This document shows, in pieces, positions 1-7,957 of a DNA stretch of 64,000 nt (the first letter of the stretch is position 1; each line of letters opens with the position of its first letter). Under the pieces are notes generated by a model. That model was not told where the DNA came from. It saw only the letters and a program-made list of their open reading frames with translations, and made no database searches. The stretch is from NCBI RefSeq assembly GCF_014202505.1, contig NZ_JACHGW010000003.1, forward strand, positions 620,001 through 684,000. Direction: 5' to 3'. The DNA comes from Armatimonas rosea (lineage in GTDB: Bacteria > Armatimonadota > Armatimonadia > Armatimonadales > Armatimonadaceae). Both the position numbers and the translations under genes were made by a program.

Positions 1-27
1 CGGGACGCTGGTCGAGAGGAGTCAATC

Positions 28-579
28 GTGAGCGTCTCTTCCATTCTAAAAGATACCGAGACTCGTATGGGCAAGACCCTGGAGTCCACCGCCGCTGATT
101 TTGCGACCCTGCGCACGGGCCGCGCCAACCCCGCGATGCTCGATGGCCTCAAGGTGGACTACTACGGTTCGCCGATGAATGTCCGTGACCTGGCCAATAT
201 CACGTCGCCCGAGCCCCGCGTGCTCCTGATCGAGCCCTGGGACAAGGCCGCGATGCCGCTGATCGAAAAAGCGATCATGAACAGCAACCTGGGCCTCAAT
301 CCTAACAACGACGGCATGCGGATTCGTCTGAATATCCCCGCCCTCACCACCGAGCGCCGCAAGGAGTTTGTCAAGCAGCTCGCTGGAAAGGCCGAGGCCG
401 GTCGGGTTGCGTTGCGCAACATCCGCCGCGATGCCAACGAGCACCTCAAAAAGGACGAAGAGGTCACCGAGGATGAGGCCAAGCGTGCGGAGAAAGATGT
501 CCAGAAGCTGCTGGATAAGTACGTCGCCGAGCTAGAGGCGATGACCAAGACCAAAGAGTCCGAGCTGCTGGAGAACTAG
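28..579 (+). CDS. frr: Ribosome recycling factor
   Basis: Cytosolic factor that, with EF-G, splits the post-termination ribosome. The 183-residue product has the usual family length (about 185) and is recognisable end to end: the N-terminal helix leading to LRTGRANPAML, the YYGSPMNV turn, IEPWDK, and the C-terminal helix RRDANEHLKK...EDEAKRAEKDVQKLLDKY. The GTG start at 28 is supported by GAGAGGAG at 14-21. Upstream sequence (often pyrH or tsf in other genomes) lies outside the window. A strong intrinsic terminator follows at 619-655. Confidence 0.97.
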   Translation: MSVSSILKDTETRMGKTLESTAADFATLRTGRANPAMLDGLKVDYYGSPMNVRDLANITSPEPRVLLIEPWDKAAMPLIEKAIMNSNLGLNPNNDGMRIRLNIPALTTERRKEFVKQLAGKAEAGRVALRNIRRDANEHLKKDEEVTEDEAKRAEKDVQKLLDKYVAELEAMTKTKESELLEN

Positions 580-618
580 CTTGCCCCCGGCCCCCACAAG
601 TGGGGGAGAGAACAGGAA

Positions 619-655
619 AGAGCCCGATTCCGACTACGGAGTCGGGCTTTTTGTT
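619..655 (+). terminator. Intrinsic terminator of frr
   Basis: Twelve-base-pair stem (621-632 with 637-648, one G-U pair) with a four-base loop, followed by a run of T at 648-652. It also lies just beyond the 3' end of the converging minus-strand gene at 660. Confidence 0.88.
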
Positions 656-659
656 CGCT

Positions 660-2765
660 CTACCCAGTGACGCGGGGACTCCCGAGAATCCGCGTCTCCC
701 CTTTCTTGAGAGTGAGCGTCACCGGCTTGCTACCGGGTTTCATCACCACGTCGACGGGGCCGTCTTTCACGGCGTGAATGGCGAGAAGTGGCCCATTGGC
801 AAAGACCACGGCTTCGGTCTGGACATAAAAGTGGACTTTCGCTTGGCGAGCCGCGGTGCGGAGATCCTCTGTGCTGGTGCCACGTTCATTCAGAAAATAG
901 ATCACCTTGCCTTTTGCGGCACGCTCCAGGGCGGCACGCCGCTCGGGGAGAAGCGCTTGGCTTAACACCACGACAAGTAACTTGGCCGGACAGCGGCCTG
1001 CCAGGACATCGTCGAGCAAGTACTGGCCGTAGGGCGCTCCGACCAGCCCGAGGGCCTTGCGCGTTGTGGAGAGCGGTGCGTTTTGAGCGGCGTTGGGGGA
1101 GAGTCCATAGACGGCGGTTTCATCGAGCACGAGGGCGATCTCGGGGCGAAACGGCGTGGGGTGGGCGAGGAAGTAGTCGTCCCAGGCGACGAATTTTCGC
1201 AGCTCCTCCCAGAGCTTGGGATCGTCGAACCAGCCCGTGCCCGGCAGGTCCATCCACCAAGTCGCGTGGTTGCGGCAGGCGTTCTGCGCCAGGTTGCGCC
1301 GCAGAATCCCGAGCGTGTTTTCGACGGTGTCCGCGCCCGAGTCCCAGCCGGGGAAGGTTCGCTCTTTGGCGAGGTAGGTGCGGGTATCGTCCTCGTTGAG
1401 CCAGAGCTTTCCGGTGGCCAGAACACTCTCCGCGGCGCTCATCACCGGGCCAACCCCACCGACACTGCGCTCGAAGTAGGAAAATGGGCCGCAGAGGATA
1501 TCCACGGCGGGCGAGGCAAGTAGCTTGTGGAGCGCGTAGTGGCCGCTGTTGGCCGGGCCGCTGGGCATGGGGGCGAACTCAAAGCCGTAGCCGTAGAAGA
1601 GGAGGGAGAGCTTCTTGCCCTTACTGGCTTTTCGGACCGCGCTTGCCATCGCGAGGGCCGCATCGGCGATGCTCTCGGAGAGGAAGCGGTGGAAGTCGAT
1701 CACCGTGGGCGAGGGGGTCTTGGCCTTGCGCTCGGCGGGTGTGGGGACGGGGGCGGGCGGGAGCTTTTGTGCGGCTCGCCAGGCGTCCCAGGCAGTGCGA
1801 TCACAGGCCGCGTAGCCCGGGAGCGCACCGGTCCAGGAGTCCATCCAGAACCACTCGCCGGTGTTCTGGCCCGTGGGGTGATAGCCAATCACGCGCTCAC
1901 CAAACATCGCTTCCAGGTGTGTCACCAGCGCCGCCAGCCGCTCGGCACCGTCGCGCTGGTAGGCCACCGATGCCGCGCTTGCCATCCCTCCGCCGTGGGC
2001 GCCATCGTCCCAGCGCATGACCTCGTCGGGATGGGACTTGAGCCAGTGCGGTGGGGGATAGACTCCTATTCGGGGCAGGAGCAGGGCCTTGGGGTTGGCG
2101 GCCAGCACCCGCTCACAGGCGGCGTCGGAGGCCCGATAGTCCAGCGGCTCGCCGGGAGCAGGCCAGGGAAGCGCGACCTCAAAGCTGACGATATTCACCC
2201 CCGCGGCGGCGGCGAGCTTGACCTGGCTCTCGAACTGCACCGACGGCCCCGCGAGAAACGTGTAGGTTGTCCCCGGCTGGTAGAGCGCGACCGTCAGGCT
2301 GCGGGCGGGCGTGGCATCGGCGCGCAGGCGGACGTGGTAGGTCTTGCCCTTGGTGAGCTTTAGCTGGTGCTCGTGAAAGACATGGAAGTCCGGCCATTCC
2401 TTGCCCGGTGGCGGTGCGATCACCTGGGCGGCAAAGCCGCCCTCGCCAAATACCACCCGGCTCTCCTCGCTTGGCGGCCAGACCTTCCAGACCGGCTGCG
2501 CCCCCAGCACCTCCTGTCCAGAGCCCGCCTCGACAATGCGCACCCCGCGCACCCCTACCTTGCCGAGCTCTTGCCCGAAGCGGAAGTGGATCGTCGCCGT
2601 CTCTGTTGTGAGCGGGGCGACAAAGGAGAACGCAATCTCCCGCTCCGCCCCGATCGGAACCGGCGAGGCGCTGGCCCCGCCCCAGAAAATCCGCGCCCGT
2701 GTCGGCTTGCCATCCACCTCGATCCGAGGGACACCACCCACGACTCGCACCCTTGCTGACTTCAT
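660..2765 (-). CDS. GH42-like TIM-barrel glycoside hydrolase
   Basis: Probable glycoside hydrolase of 701 residues. A beta-sandwich-like N-terminal part (to about residue 180) precedes a TIM-barrel with features of the GH42/clan A group: LLLPRIGVYPPPHWL, the YHPTGQNTGEWFW segment whose Glu fits the acid/base, and LWLNEDDTRT whose Glu fits the nucleophile. A Rossmann-like domain near the C-terminus (QYLLDDVL, LLVVVLSQALL) resembles the GH42 trimerisation domain. No signal peptide, and the ATG at 2765 is fixed by TATAAT six bases upstream, so it is probably cytosolic. Substrate unknown. Confidence 0.68.
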   Translation of the reverse strand: MKSARVRVVGGVPRIEVDGKPTRARIFWGGASASPVPIGAEREIAFSFVAPLTTETATIHFRFGQELGKVGVRGVRIVEAGSGQEVLGAQPVWKVWPPSEESRVVFGEGGFAAQVIAPPPGKEWPDFHVFHEHQLKLTKGKTYHVRLRADATPARSLTVALYQPGTTYTFLAGPSVQFESQVKLAAAAGVNIVSFEVALPWPAPGEPLDYRASDAACERVLAANPKALLLPRIGVYPPPHWLKSHPDEVMRWDDGAHGGGMASAASVAYQRDGAERLAALVTHLEAMFGERVIGYHPTGQNTGEWFWMDSWTGALPGYAACDRTAWDAWRAAQKLPPAPVPTPAERKAKTPSPTVIDFHRFLSESIADAALAMASAVRKASKGKKLSLLFYGYGFEFAPMPSGPANSGHYALHKLLASPAVDILCGPFSYFERSVGGVGPVMSAAESVLATGKLWLNEDDTRTYLAKERTFPGWDSGADTVENTLGILRRNLAQNACRNHATWWMDLPGTGWFDDPKLWEELRKFVAWDDYFLAHPTPFRPEIALVLDETAVYGLSPNAAQNAPLSTTRKALGLVGAPYGQYLLDDVLAGRCPAKLLVVVLSQALLPERRAALERAAKGKVIYFLNERGTSTEDLRTAARQAKVHFYVQTEAVVFANGPLLAIHAVKDGPVDVVMKPGSKPVTLTLKKGETRILGSPRVTG

Positions 2766-2771
2766 ACCGGC

Positions 2772-2777
2772 ATTATA
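2772..2777 (-). promoter_or_regulatory. -10 box TATAAT, leaderless start of GH42-like gene
   Basis: Perfect TATAAT on the minus strand ends six bases before the ATG at 2765, placing the transcript start at or next to the start codon. Confidence 0.6.
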
Positions 2778-2780
2778 CGG

Positions 2781-2842
2781 GCCGCCGATTGGAAATCGGC
2801 GTCTGCAGTGGCGTTCCGCCTCAAAGCCCGTGCCGGGCTAGC
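2781..2842. repeat. Hairpin-capped intergenic element HCE-1 (single arm)
   Basis: Terminal 17-nt hairpin at 2784-2800 (7-bp stem GCCGATT, loop GGA) followed by the arm GTCTGCAGTGGC, which recurs at 34371-34382 and, inverted, at 34456-34467 and 61488-61499. Only one arm is present here. Its distal part forms the AGCCCG/CGGGCT hairpin at 2825-2839. Confidence 0.75.
2822..2839 (-). terminator. Putative terminator of the zinc-ribbon gene
   Basis: Read on the minus strand, AGCCCG-GCA-CGGGCT is followed by TTTGA. The stem overlaps the stop codon and is short with a weak T run, so termination is tentative. Confidence 0.4.
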
Positions 2843-3194
2843 GGGTTGGTTGCCTGCGCTTGCGTTGCTTGCTGATGGCTAGGATGCGCTCGGCCTCGGT
2901 CTGGGTGTCGCGGCGCTGCTCGGTGAGCTGGGCGGCGAGGTCGCTTGCCGTGCGTGCTCCGGTGGCTCCGTTGCGGTGCTGGAAGCGCACGCCGGCTTGG
3001 TAGAGAGTCGCAAGATGTGTCCACTGGCGCGTTGCGGTCTTTCGGGGGGCCTGAAACGCAGCCCCCATAAACTGCAGCGGCTGGCGACAGCTCGGGCAGG
3101 GAAAGGGACCGTCCGCCGCGACCGGCTTGCGGAACGCCTTGCGACAGGAAAAACAGACCCATGGCAGGGACTCGGGGCTAAAGTTATCGTCCAT
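2838..3194 (-). CDS. Small zinc-ribbon protein of unknown function
   Basis: 118 residues. The N-terminal half holds a treble-clef/zinc-ribbon pattern, WVCFSCRK...FPCPSCRQPL, i.e. two CxxC pairs about 18 residues apart that should bind one zinc ion. The C-terminal half is basic and helical (QLTEQRRD, ISKQRKRRQPTR), which could contact nucleic acid. Similar zinc-ribbon orphans are common in Bacteroidota and Planctomycetota, but I recognise no function. A TATAGA hexamer eight bases before the ATG may be its promoter. Confidence 0.65.
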   Translation of the reverse strand: MDDNFSPESLPWVCFSCRKAFRKPVAADGPFPCPSCRQPLQFMGAAFQAPRKTATRQWTHLATLYQAGVRFQHRNGATGARTASDLAAQLTEQRRDTQTEAERILAISKQRKRRQPTR

Positions 3195-3261
3195 AGTGCT
3201 GCTCTATAGCCTCACAGCCAGAGCTTACTAAAATGGGTAGACTGGTCTCAGGAGACGAGGG

Positions 3262-3708
3262 ATGTTCACGAAAAAGGAGTTTCTTACCCGGTGGCGCTCT
3301 GAGATCGGTGGGGAGGCACCACCGCTCGACGTGCTGCGATTTGGCTACGATGCGTTTGTTGCCCGAAGCGCCGAGCAGTCAAGCTACGCGATCCGTGGTT
3401 CGCGGACGGACTGTCCCGACCCGCTGCGGTTCTGGATCAAGGCACAAGAGGCGATGGACTGGCAGCAGCCCGAGCCGTATTTTACGCGGATTGCGGAGTC
3501 TGTGCTCTGTGAGCCGATCACGCAAGCTGAGTTTGCGGACACCGTGCAACGCTACGGGAGCGGGATGGTCCTGCCCCTGCCTGCCTTTATCCAGCACCTC
3601 GATGGCTACGAAGCAGGTCTGCGGATGCGCGATGCTTGGAACTGCCAGGTGGTTCTGGCACAGCTCCCGACCAGCTATCTTCTCTTTGAGTGGGGGACAT
3701 CGGCCTAG
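3262..3708 (+). CDS. Hypothetical protein
   Basis: 148 residues, soluble and acidic, with many aromatic residues (FWIKAQEAMDW, YFTRIAES). No signal peptide, membrane segment or known motif. The start has a good ribosome site (GGAGA at 3251-3255), and a TAAAAT about 30 bases upstream gives a normal leader, unlike many neighbours. It sits alone between a minus-strand gene and the leaderless isomerase gene. Function not recognised. Confidence 0.6.
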   Translation: MFTKKEFLTRWRSEIGGEAPPLDVLRFGYDAFVARSAEQSSYAIRGSRTDCPDPLRFWIKAQEAMDWQQPEPYFTRIAESVLCEPITQAEFADTVQRYGSGMVLPLPAFIQHLDGYEAGLRMRDAWNCQVVLAQLPTSYLLFEWGTSA

Positions 3709-3725
3709 AGAGGCGGTGGGCCAGG

Positions 3726-3731
3726 TAGAAT
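3726..3731 (+). promoter_or_regulatory. -10 box TAGAAT, leaderless start
   Basis: TAGAAT ends six bases before the ATG at 3738; no ribosome-binding site lies between. Confidence 0.55.
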
Positions 3732-3737
3732 GCGCCC

Positions 3738-4568
3738 ATGAAAATCGCACTGCAGCTCGGGCTGATTCCGGGCACGACCACGGCGGAGAAGGCCAAGTGG
3801 GCGCACGACAATGGGGTGGACGGCCTAGAGCTCGGGGTCTGGGGCGGGGGGCTCGAAAAGTGCCTGCGCGATGCCGAGGCGATCAACGGCCTCGTGGCCA
3901 TCTCTAGTGTCTGTGGCAACGCCGACCCCGGCGGCAACCCGTGCTTTGACTTTCTCGACCCCGACAAAGAGAAGCGGCGCAAGGCCATTGAGGGCAGTAA
4001 GGCGCTCTTGAAGTTTTGCGGCGAGGTCGGTGCGGCCGGTCAGATCGTCCCCCCGATCTTTGGTGGCCCCAAAGTCCCTGATCTCTCGCCCTACAAGACC
4101 GCGATTGAGCTGGAAGACGGCCTGATGGTCGCGGCGCTTGCGGAGCTCGCGCCCCACGCGGCGGCGCACAACACGCTCTTTCTGCTGGAGCCACTCAACC
4201 GCTACGAGCAGCACTACCTGCGAAGGCTCGCCGATGCCCAGCGTGTGATCGAGCTCGCGGGAAGCCCTGCCGGGGTCGGAATCCTCGCCGATCTCTTCCA
4301 CATGCACATCGAGGAGACAAGCTCCCCGCAAGCGCTACGGGATGCTGGAAAGCTCGTGCACCACCTGCACCTCGCCGATAATACAAGGCAGGAGCCTGGC
4401 ACAGGAGACATTGACTTTGTCGCGGCGTTTCGGGTATTGAGAGAGCAAGACTTCACCGGCTGGCTCGCCTATGAGTGCAGCATCAGCGGCGTGACTCCTG
4501 AGGAGAAGGCCGCTAGCCTCACCAAGAGCCTGGCGTTTGTGCGGGAGTGCCTGGCTGCCGGGGGCTGA
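3738..4568 (+). CDS. Sugar phosphate isomerase/epimerase (xylose isomerase-like TIM barrel)
   Basis: 276 residues with the AP-endonuclease-2/xylose-isomerase-like TIM-barrel fold. Likely metal ligands are the Glu of LLEPLNRY, the Asp of ILADLFHM, the His of HHLHLADN and the Glu of AYECSI, the usual E-D-H-E set. Such enzymes isomerise or epimerise sugars, inosose or hydroxypyruvate; the substrate here is unknown. It is leaderless (TAGAAT at 3726) and has no export signal. Its last codons (encoding LAAGG) are inside the left hairpin of element HCE-2, so the element forms the 3' end of this gene. Confidence 0.85.
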   Translation: MKIALQLGLIPGTTTAEKAKWAHDNGVDGLELGVWGGGLEKCLRDAEAINGLVAISSVCGNADPGGNPCFDFLDPDKEKRRKAIEGSKALLKFCGEVGAAGQIVPPIFGGPKVPDLSPYKTAIELEDGLMVAALAELAPHAAAHNTLFLLEPLNRYEQHYLRRLADAQRVIELAGSPAGVGILADLFHMHIEETSSPQALRDAGKLVHHLHLADNTRQEPGTGDIDFVAAFRVLREQDFTGWLAYECSISGVTPEEKAASLTKSLAFVRECLAAGG

Positions 4569-4676
4569 AAGTCCCCGGCAGAGGAGAGGGAGCGTCCCGA
4601 GGACGCGCGAAGAATTTCGTATTATGCGCCCACGGGGCGCTCCCTACTCGGAGACGGGGCTTTCAATCCCCGGCGT
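4555..4676. repeat. Hairpin-capped intergenic element HCE-2
   Basis: Left hairpin 4555-4581 (loop around GAAA), a central imperfect inverted repeat 4589-4608 against 4625-4643, and a right hairpin 4654-4676 (loop TTTC). The central repeat is nearly identical in HCE-3 at 5372-5426, so two copies flank the HEAT-repeat gene. The left hairpin overlaps the end of the preceding coding sequence. Confidence 0.8.
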
Positions 4677-5318
4677 TCACCCCCCGGCAAGCAAGCGGGT
4701 AAGGGCTGCTTTTTGAGCCGGGGGAAGAGGCACCGCGTACTCCACAAGATCCTGCAGTGTGGCGTGGGCGTACCAGCGCACGTCGTCGTCGGGGTCTTGG
4801 CAGAGCTGCTCGTAGGCGCGGATCGACTCGGGGGGGAGGGGATTGGCGAGGTCGCAGCACGTCAGGTTGCTGGCGACAAGCCGACGCAGTGCAGCATCGG
4901 GGTGGTGGAGGAAGCGCAGGAGGAGCGGGCGGGCCAGCGGGTGCTGCTGCCAGCCAATCGCGGAGACTGCAAAAGACAGCACCAGCGCGTCGGTCTCGCG
5001 CTCCACGAGGCGCTCGAGGACGGGGAGTGCGCGAACCGCAAAGGGCTTAGGGCGACCCAGTCCCGGAAACTCGCGCAGGATCAGCACCCCAAGATGGCGC
5101 TCGGCGGGGTCGGGGCGCATGCAGAGCGTGCTTGCCGCTACAAAGACCTCCTCGGTCACCCGCTGCTGCAAGATCAGAAGCGCAGGATTGTGAATGTCCT
5201 GGTCGCTCTCCCAATCCTGCCGCACCGCCTCAAGTGCCTGGGCAAGCAGAGCGGAAGTCGTCAGGCGCGGATCGCGTGCCTGAGCAAGGAGCCTCTCGTG
5301 TGGCGTAACGTGGCGCAT
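4677..5318 (-). CDS. HEAT-repeat-like protein
   Basis: 213 residues, all helical, with about five degenerate HEAT repeats (LGVLILREFPGL, VLSFAVSAIGW, LLLRFLHHPDAALRRLVASNLTCC, DDDVRWYAHATLQDLVEY). HEAT arrays are protein-binding scaffolds; no catalytic motif is present. The ATG at 5318 has TATACT six bases upstream, so it is likely leaderless. It stands alone, flanked on both sides by related palindromic elements HCE-2 and HCE-3. Confidence 0.72.
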   Translation of the reverse strand: MRHVTPHERLLAQARDPRLTTSALLAQALEAVRQDWESDQDIHNPALLILQQRVTEEVFVAASTLCMRPDPAERHLGVLILREFPGLGRPKPFAVRALPVLERLVERETDALVLSFAVSAIGWQQHPLARPLLLRFLHHPDAALRRLVASNLTCCDLANPLPPESIRAYEQLCQDPDDDVRWYAHATLQDLVEYAVPLPPAQKAALTRLLAGG

Positions 5319-5324
5319 ACCATG

Positions 5325-5330
5325 AGTATA
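5325..5330 (-). promoter_or_regulatory. -10 box TATACT, leaderless start
   Basis: Minus-strand TATACT ends six bases before the ATG at 5318. Confidence 0.5.
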
Positions 5331-5369
5331 TCCGCTTGGTCGGGCAATAAATTACCCGCCTCGGATTTT

Positions 5370-5457
5370 GGGGAGCGTCCCGAGGACGCGCAGAGCGCTA
5401 AGGTATCTGCGCCCACGGGGCGCTCCTATCCTTCATGCCGGGGATTTTAATCCCCGG
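5370..5457. repeat. Hairpin-capped intergenic element HCE-3
   Basis: Inverted repeat 5372-5391 against 5408-5426, sharing its sequence with HCE-2, then a perfect 20-nt palindrome at 5438-5457 with TTTAA at its centre. It has no left cap hairpin, so it looks like a partial copy of HCE-2. Confidence 0.8.
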
Positions 5458-5551
5458 AACTGAAAACCTGGTATCCTTGTTGGAAGTGTTTGACAGGCCC
5501 GCCATGTCGCGGTAGGATGTTTGTGAAGAACTTTGCTTGACAAAGTGAAAA

Positions 5552-7456
5552 GTGAAAACTATGGACCAATTCCCGATTCTCGACCAGCTCACTGGCCCCG
5601 CCGATCTCAAGAGCATGGACTCCGCCCAGCTCAAGGCCCTCTGCAACGAGGTACGCCAGGGTCTGATCCAGACCATCTCCCGTGTCGGGGGGCACTTTGC
5701 GCCGAATCTGGGGGTGGTCGAGCTGACGGTCGCGCTCTACAAGGTCTTCGAGCTGCCCAAAGACAAGGTGATCTGGGATGTCGGCCACCAGTGCTACCCA
5801 CACAAGATGCTCACCGGGCGCTGGAAGCAGCTCCACACGATCAAGCAGTACCAGGGAATCTCGGGGTTCCTGCGCCGCGACGAGAGCGAGTTTGATCTCT
5901 TTGGCGCGGGCCACGCCTCGACGAGCCTCTCCGCCGCGCTGGGGTTTGCCAAGGCGCGCGACCTGCGTGGCTCCAACGAGAGCGTGATCGGGATTATCGG
6001 GGACGGCTCGCTCACCGGCGGGATGGCACTGGAGGCACTGCTCAATATCGGCGACCAGAAGACCAAGATGCTGGTGGTGCTCAACGACAACGAGATGAGT
6101 ATCGCCGAGAATGTCGGGGCGCTGGCGACCTACCTGGCGAAGCTGCGGCTCATGCCCACCTACCAGAAAGTGGAGAGCACGGTCAAGAAGACCCTCAACA
6201 AAGATGGCCTGCTCTACCGCACCGCCGCCGGAGCCAAGCACGCCGCCACTCACTTTACCTCGCCCGCCAACACCGGTCTCTTCTTCGAGGAGCTGGGCTT
6301 TCAGTACATCGGGCCCATCGACGGCCACGATACGGACTTTCTGATCCAAGTGTTCGAGCACGCCAAGCACCTCGACGGCCCTGTGCTGCTCCATGTCCTG
6401 ACCACCAAGGGCAAGGGCTACGAGCCCGCCGAGAAAGACCAGCGCACCTGGCACGCGACCACGGGCTTCTCGATCGAAGACGGCAAGATGGAGAAGAAGT
6501 CCAGTGGGGTCACCTACACCCAGGCCTTTGTCGAGAGTCTCAATGAAGTGGCAGTGAATAACGATAAAGTAGTCGCGATCACCGCCGCCATGCCTGATGG
6601 CACGGGCCTGGCCAAGTTCGCCGATAAGTTCCCCAAGCGCTACTTCGATGTGGGGATCGCTGAGCAGCACGCGGTGACCTTCGCTGCGGGGCTCGCCGCC
6701 GAGGGTTTCACCCCAGTCTGCGCGATCTACTCGACCTTCTTGCAGCGCGCCTACGACCAGATTGTCCACGATGTCTGTATCCAGAACCTGCCGGTAGTCT
6801 TTGCGATCGACCGTGCGGGGCTGGTCGGGGACGATGGCGCGACCCACCATGGGACGATGGATATCGCCTACCTGCGCTCGATCCCCAATCTGGTGATTCT
6901 CTCGCCCAAGGACCCGCAGGAACTGCGCGAGATGACCAAGTTCGCGCTCTCGTATGGCAAGGGCCCCATCGCCCTGCGCTACCCGCGCGGTGGCGGCGAG
7001 AACCTCACCGACACGGTCGCCCCAATCCAGCTCGGACAGTCCGAGACCCTGCGGCGCGGCGACGATATCGGCATTGTCACCCTCGGTCCGATCGTCAGCG
7101 AGGCGCTGATCGCCGCCAACACGCTGGAGACCCAGGGGCACTCCGTCGAGGTTCTCAGCGCGCGCTGGGTCAAGCCGCTTGATGAAGTGGCCATTCTCGC
7201 CCTCGCGCGCCGCACCAAAAAGCTCATCACGGTCGAGGACGGTATCCTGGCGGGAGGCTTTGGCAGCGCGATTGTCGAGCTCCTCGCCGACCGTGGCCTC
7301 ACCGAGGTGCAAGTGACCCGAATCGGCCTGCCGGATCACTTTGTGGAGCACGGGACGATCCCCAAGCTGCGCGAGCTGGTCGGAATGGACGCCGCCGCGA
7401 TTGTCAAAGCGGCCGAGGTCCTGCTCCATGAAAATCGCACTCTGGCTAGCCGGTAA
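5552..7456 (+). CDS. dxs: 1-deoxy-D-xylulose-5-phosphate synthase
   Basis: Thiamine-diphosphate enzyme that condenses pyruvate with glyceraldehyde 3-phosphate, first step of the MEP isoprenoid pathway. 634 residues, standard length. Visible motifs: [15 protein letters not shown] with its catalytic His, [14 protein letters not shown], the TPP motif GDGSLTGG...[20 protein letters not shown], the [15 protein letters not shown] active-site segment of the pyrimidine domain, and a transketolase C-terminal domain. The GTG at 5552 is the longest start; ATG at 5561 is equally plausible because neither has a clear ribosome site. A small stem (ACTTTG/CAAAGT) lies just upstream. The next gene overlaps its end. 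Confidence 0.96.
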   Translation: MKTMDQFPILDQLTGPADLKSMDSAQLKALCNEVRQGLIQTISRVGGHFAPNLGVVELTVALYKVFELPKDKVIWDVGHQCYPHKMLTGRWKQLHTIKQYQGISGFLRRDESEFDLFGAGHASTSLSAALGFAKARDLRGSNESVIGIIGDGSLTGGMALEALLNIGDQKTKMLVVLNDNEMSIAENVGALATYLAKLRLMPTYQKVESTVKKTLNKDGLLYRTAAGAKHAATHFTSPANTGLFFEELGFQYIGPIDGHDTDFLIQVFEHAKHLDGPVLLHVLTTKGKGYEPAEKDQRTWHATTGFSIEDGKMEKKSSGVTYTQAFVESLNEVAVNNDKVVAITAAMPDGTGLAKFADKFPKRYFDVGIAEQHAVTFAAGLAAEGFTPVCAIYSTFLQRAYDQIVHDVCIQNLPVVFAIDRAGLVGDDGATHHGTMDIAYLRSIPNLVILSPKDPQELREMTKFALSYGKGPIALRYPRGGGENLTDTVAPIQLGQSETLRRGDDIGIVTLGPIVSEALIAANTLETQGHSVEVLSARWVKPLDEVAILALARRTKKLITVEDGILAGGFGSAIVELLADRGLTEVQVTRIGLPDHFVEHGTIPKLRELVGMDAAAIVKAAEVLLHENRTLASR

Positions 7457-7727
7457 CCTGATTTTTTGGCTCGGGGTGCCCGTGGCCTCTGCGCTTTACA
7501 TAAACTGGCGCGATGAGCAGGCATACCAGGCTGGAAAGCTTACCTCACAGGAGCTAGCGGCACTGACTCCTGTAGGTCTGCTTTTCATAGCGGCACTGGT
7601 CACCACGTCGATTATCGTTTTTGCGGTCAATCTGATAGTGGGAAGTATCTGGCTGATAAAACGGCGATGGAATAACCCGTCAGCTCAGAAGCCCTTGGAG
7701 CGAGAAGACGATTCCGCCAAGCAGTAG
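7428..7727 (+). CDS. Small two-helix membrane protein
   Basis: 99 residues with two hydrophobic segments: [21 protein letters not shown] near the N-terminus and a second around LLFIAALVTTSIIVFAVNLIV, then a basic/acidic tail. The ATG at 7428 lies inside dxs (29-base overlap) and has GAGGT upstream, so translation is probably coupled to dxs. Family not recognised. Its 3' end overlaps an opposing small reading frame at 7680-7859. Confidence 0.6.
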   Translation: MKIALWLAGNLIFWLGVPVASALYINWRDEQAYQAGKLTSQELAALTPVGLLFIAALVTTSIIVFAVNLIVGSIWLIKRRWNNPSAQKPLEREDDSAKQ

Positions 7728-7859
7728 TAAGGACGCGACCACGGCGAGCTCCTTTTTCGGGCAGAAAATAGCCACCAGTGTTCCAGCGAAGAGCAAGACA
7801 CCGCCCAGGAGCCAGGTGTGAACCCAGGACCGGCTCTGTCCCCAGCTCCCTTGTGACAG
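7680..7859 (-). pseudogene. Small membrane-protein reading frame without a clear start
   Basis: The minus strand between the stop at 7680 and about 7859 encodes a protein-like stretch with two strongly hydrophobic segments (WLLGGVLLFAGTLVAIFCP, then VVASLLLLGGIVFSLQGLL). No ATG or GTG opens the frame; a stop lies a few codons upstream of the candidate CTG, and the only conventional start is an internal TTG. It could be a remnant of a membrane-protein gene, or a gene using a rare start. It overlaps 48 bases with the converging gene. Confidence 0.35.
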
Positions 7860-7957
7860 CCGGTGATGCGTTACGCAATCTTAGAAAAACGCGGATTACT
7901 TTGCTCCACCTACAAGGGATGTAGTAAACTTAGCTGTCGTTAGGGAGTGGGAGTAGA

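Noticed and set aside
5537-5566. TTGACA with TATGGA 17 bases downstream at the start of dxs, considered as its promoter
   Set aside because: It would start transcription inside the dxs coding region, after both candidate start codons.
5447-7429. Long antisense frame (660 codons) opposite dxs
   Set aside because: dxs is unambiguous on the plus strand; the antisense product has no motif and crosses the intergenic repeat.
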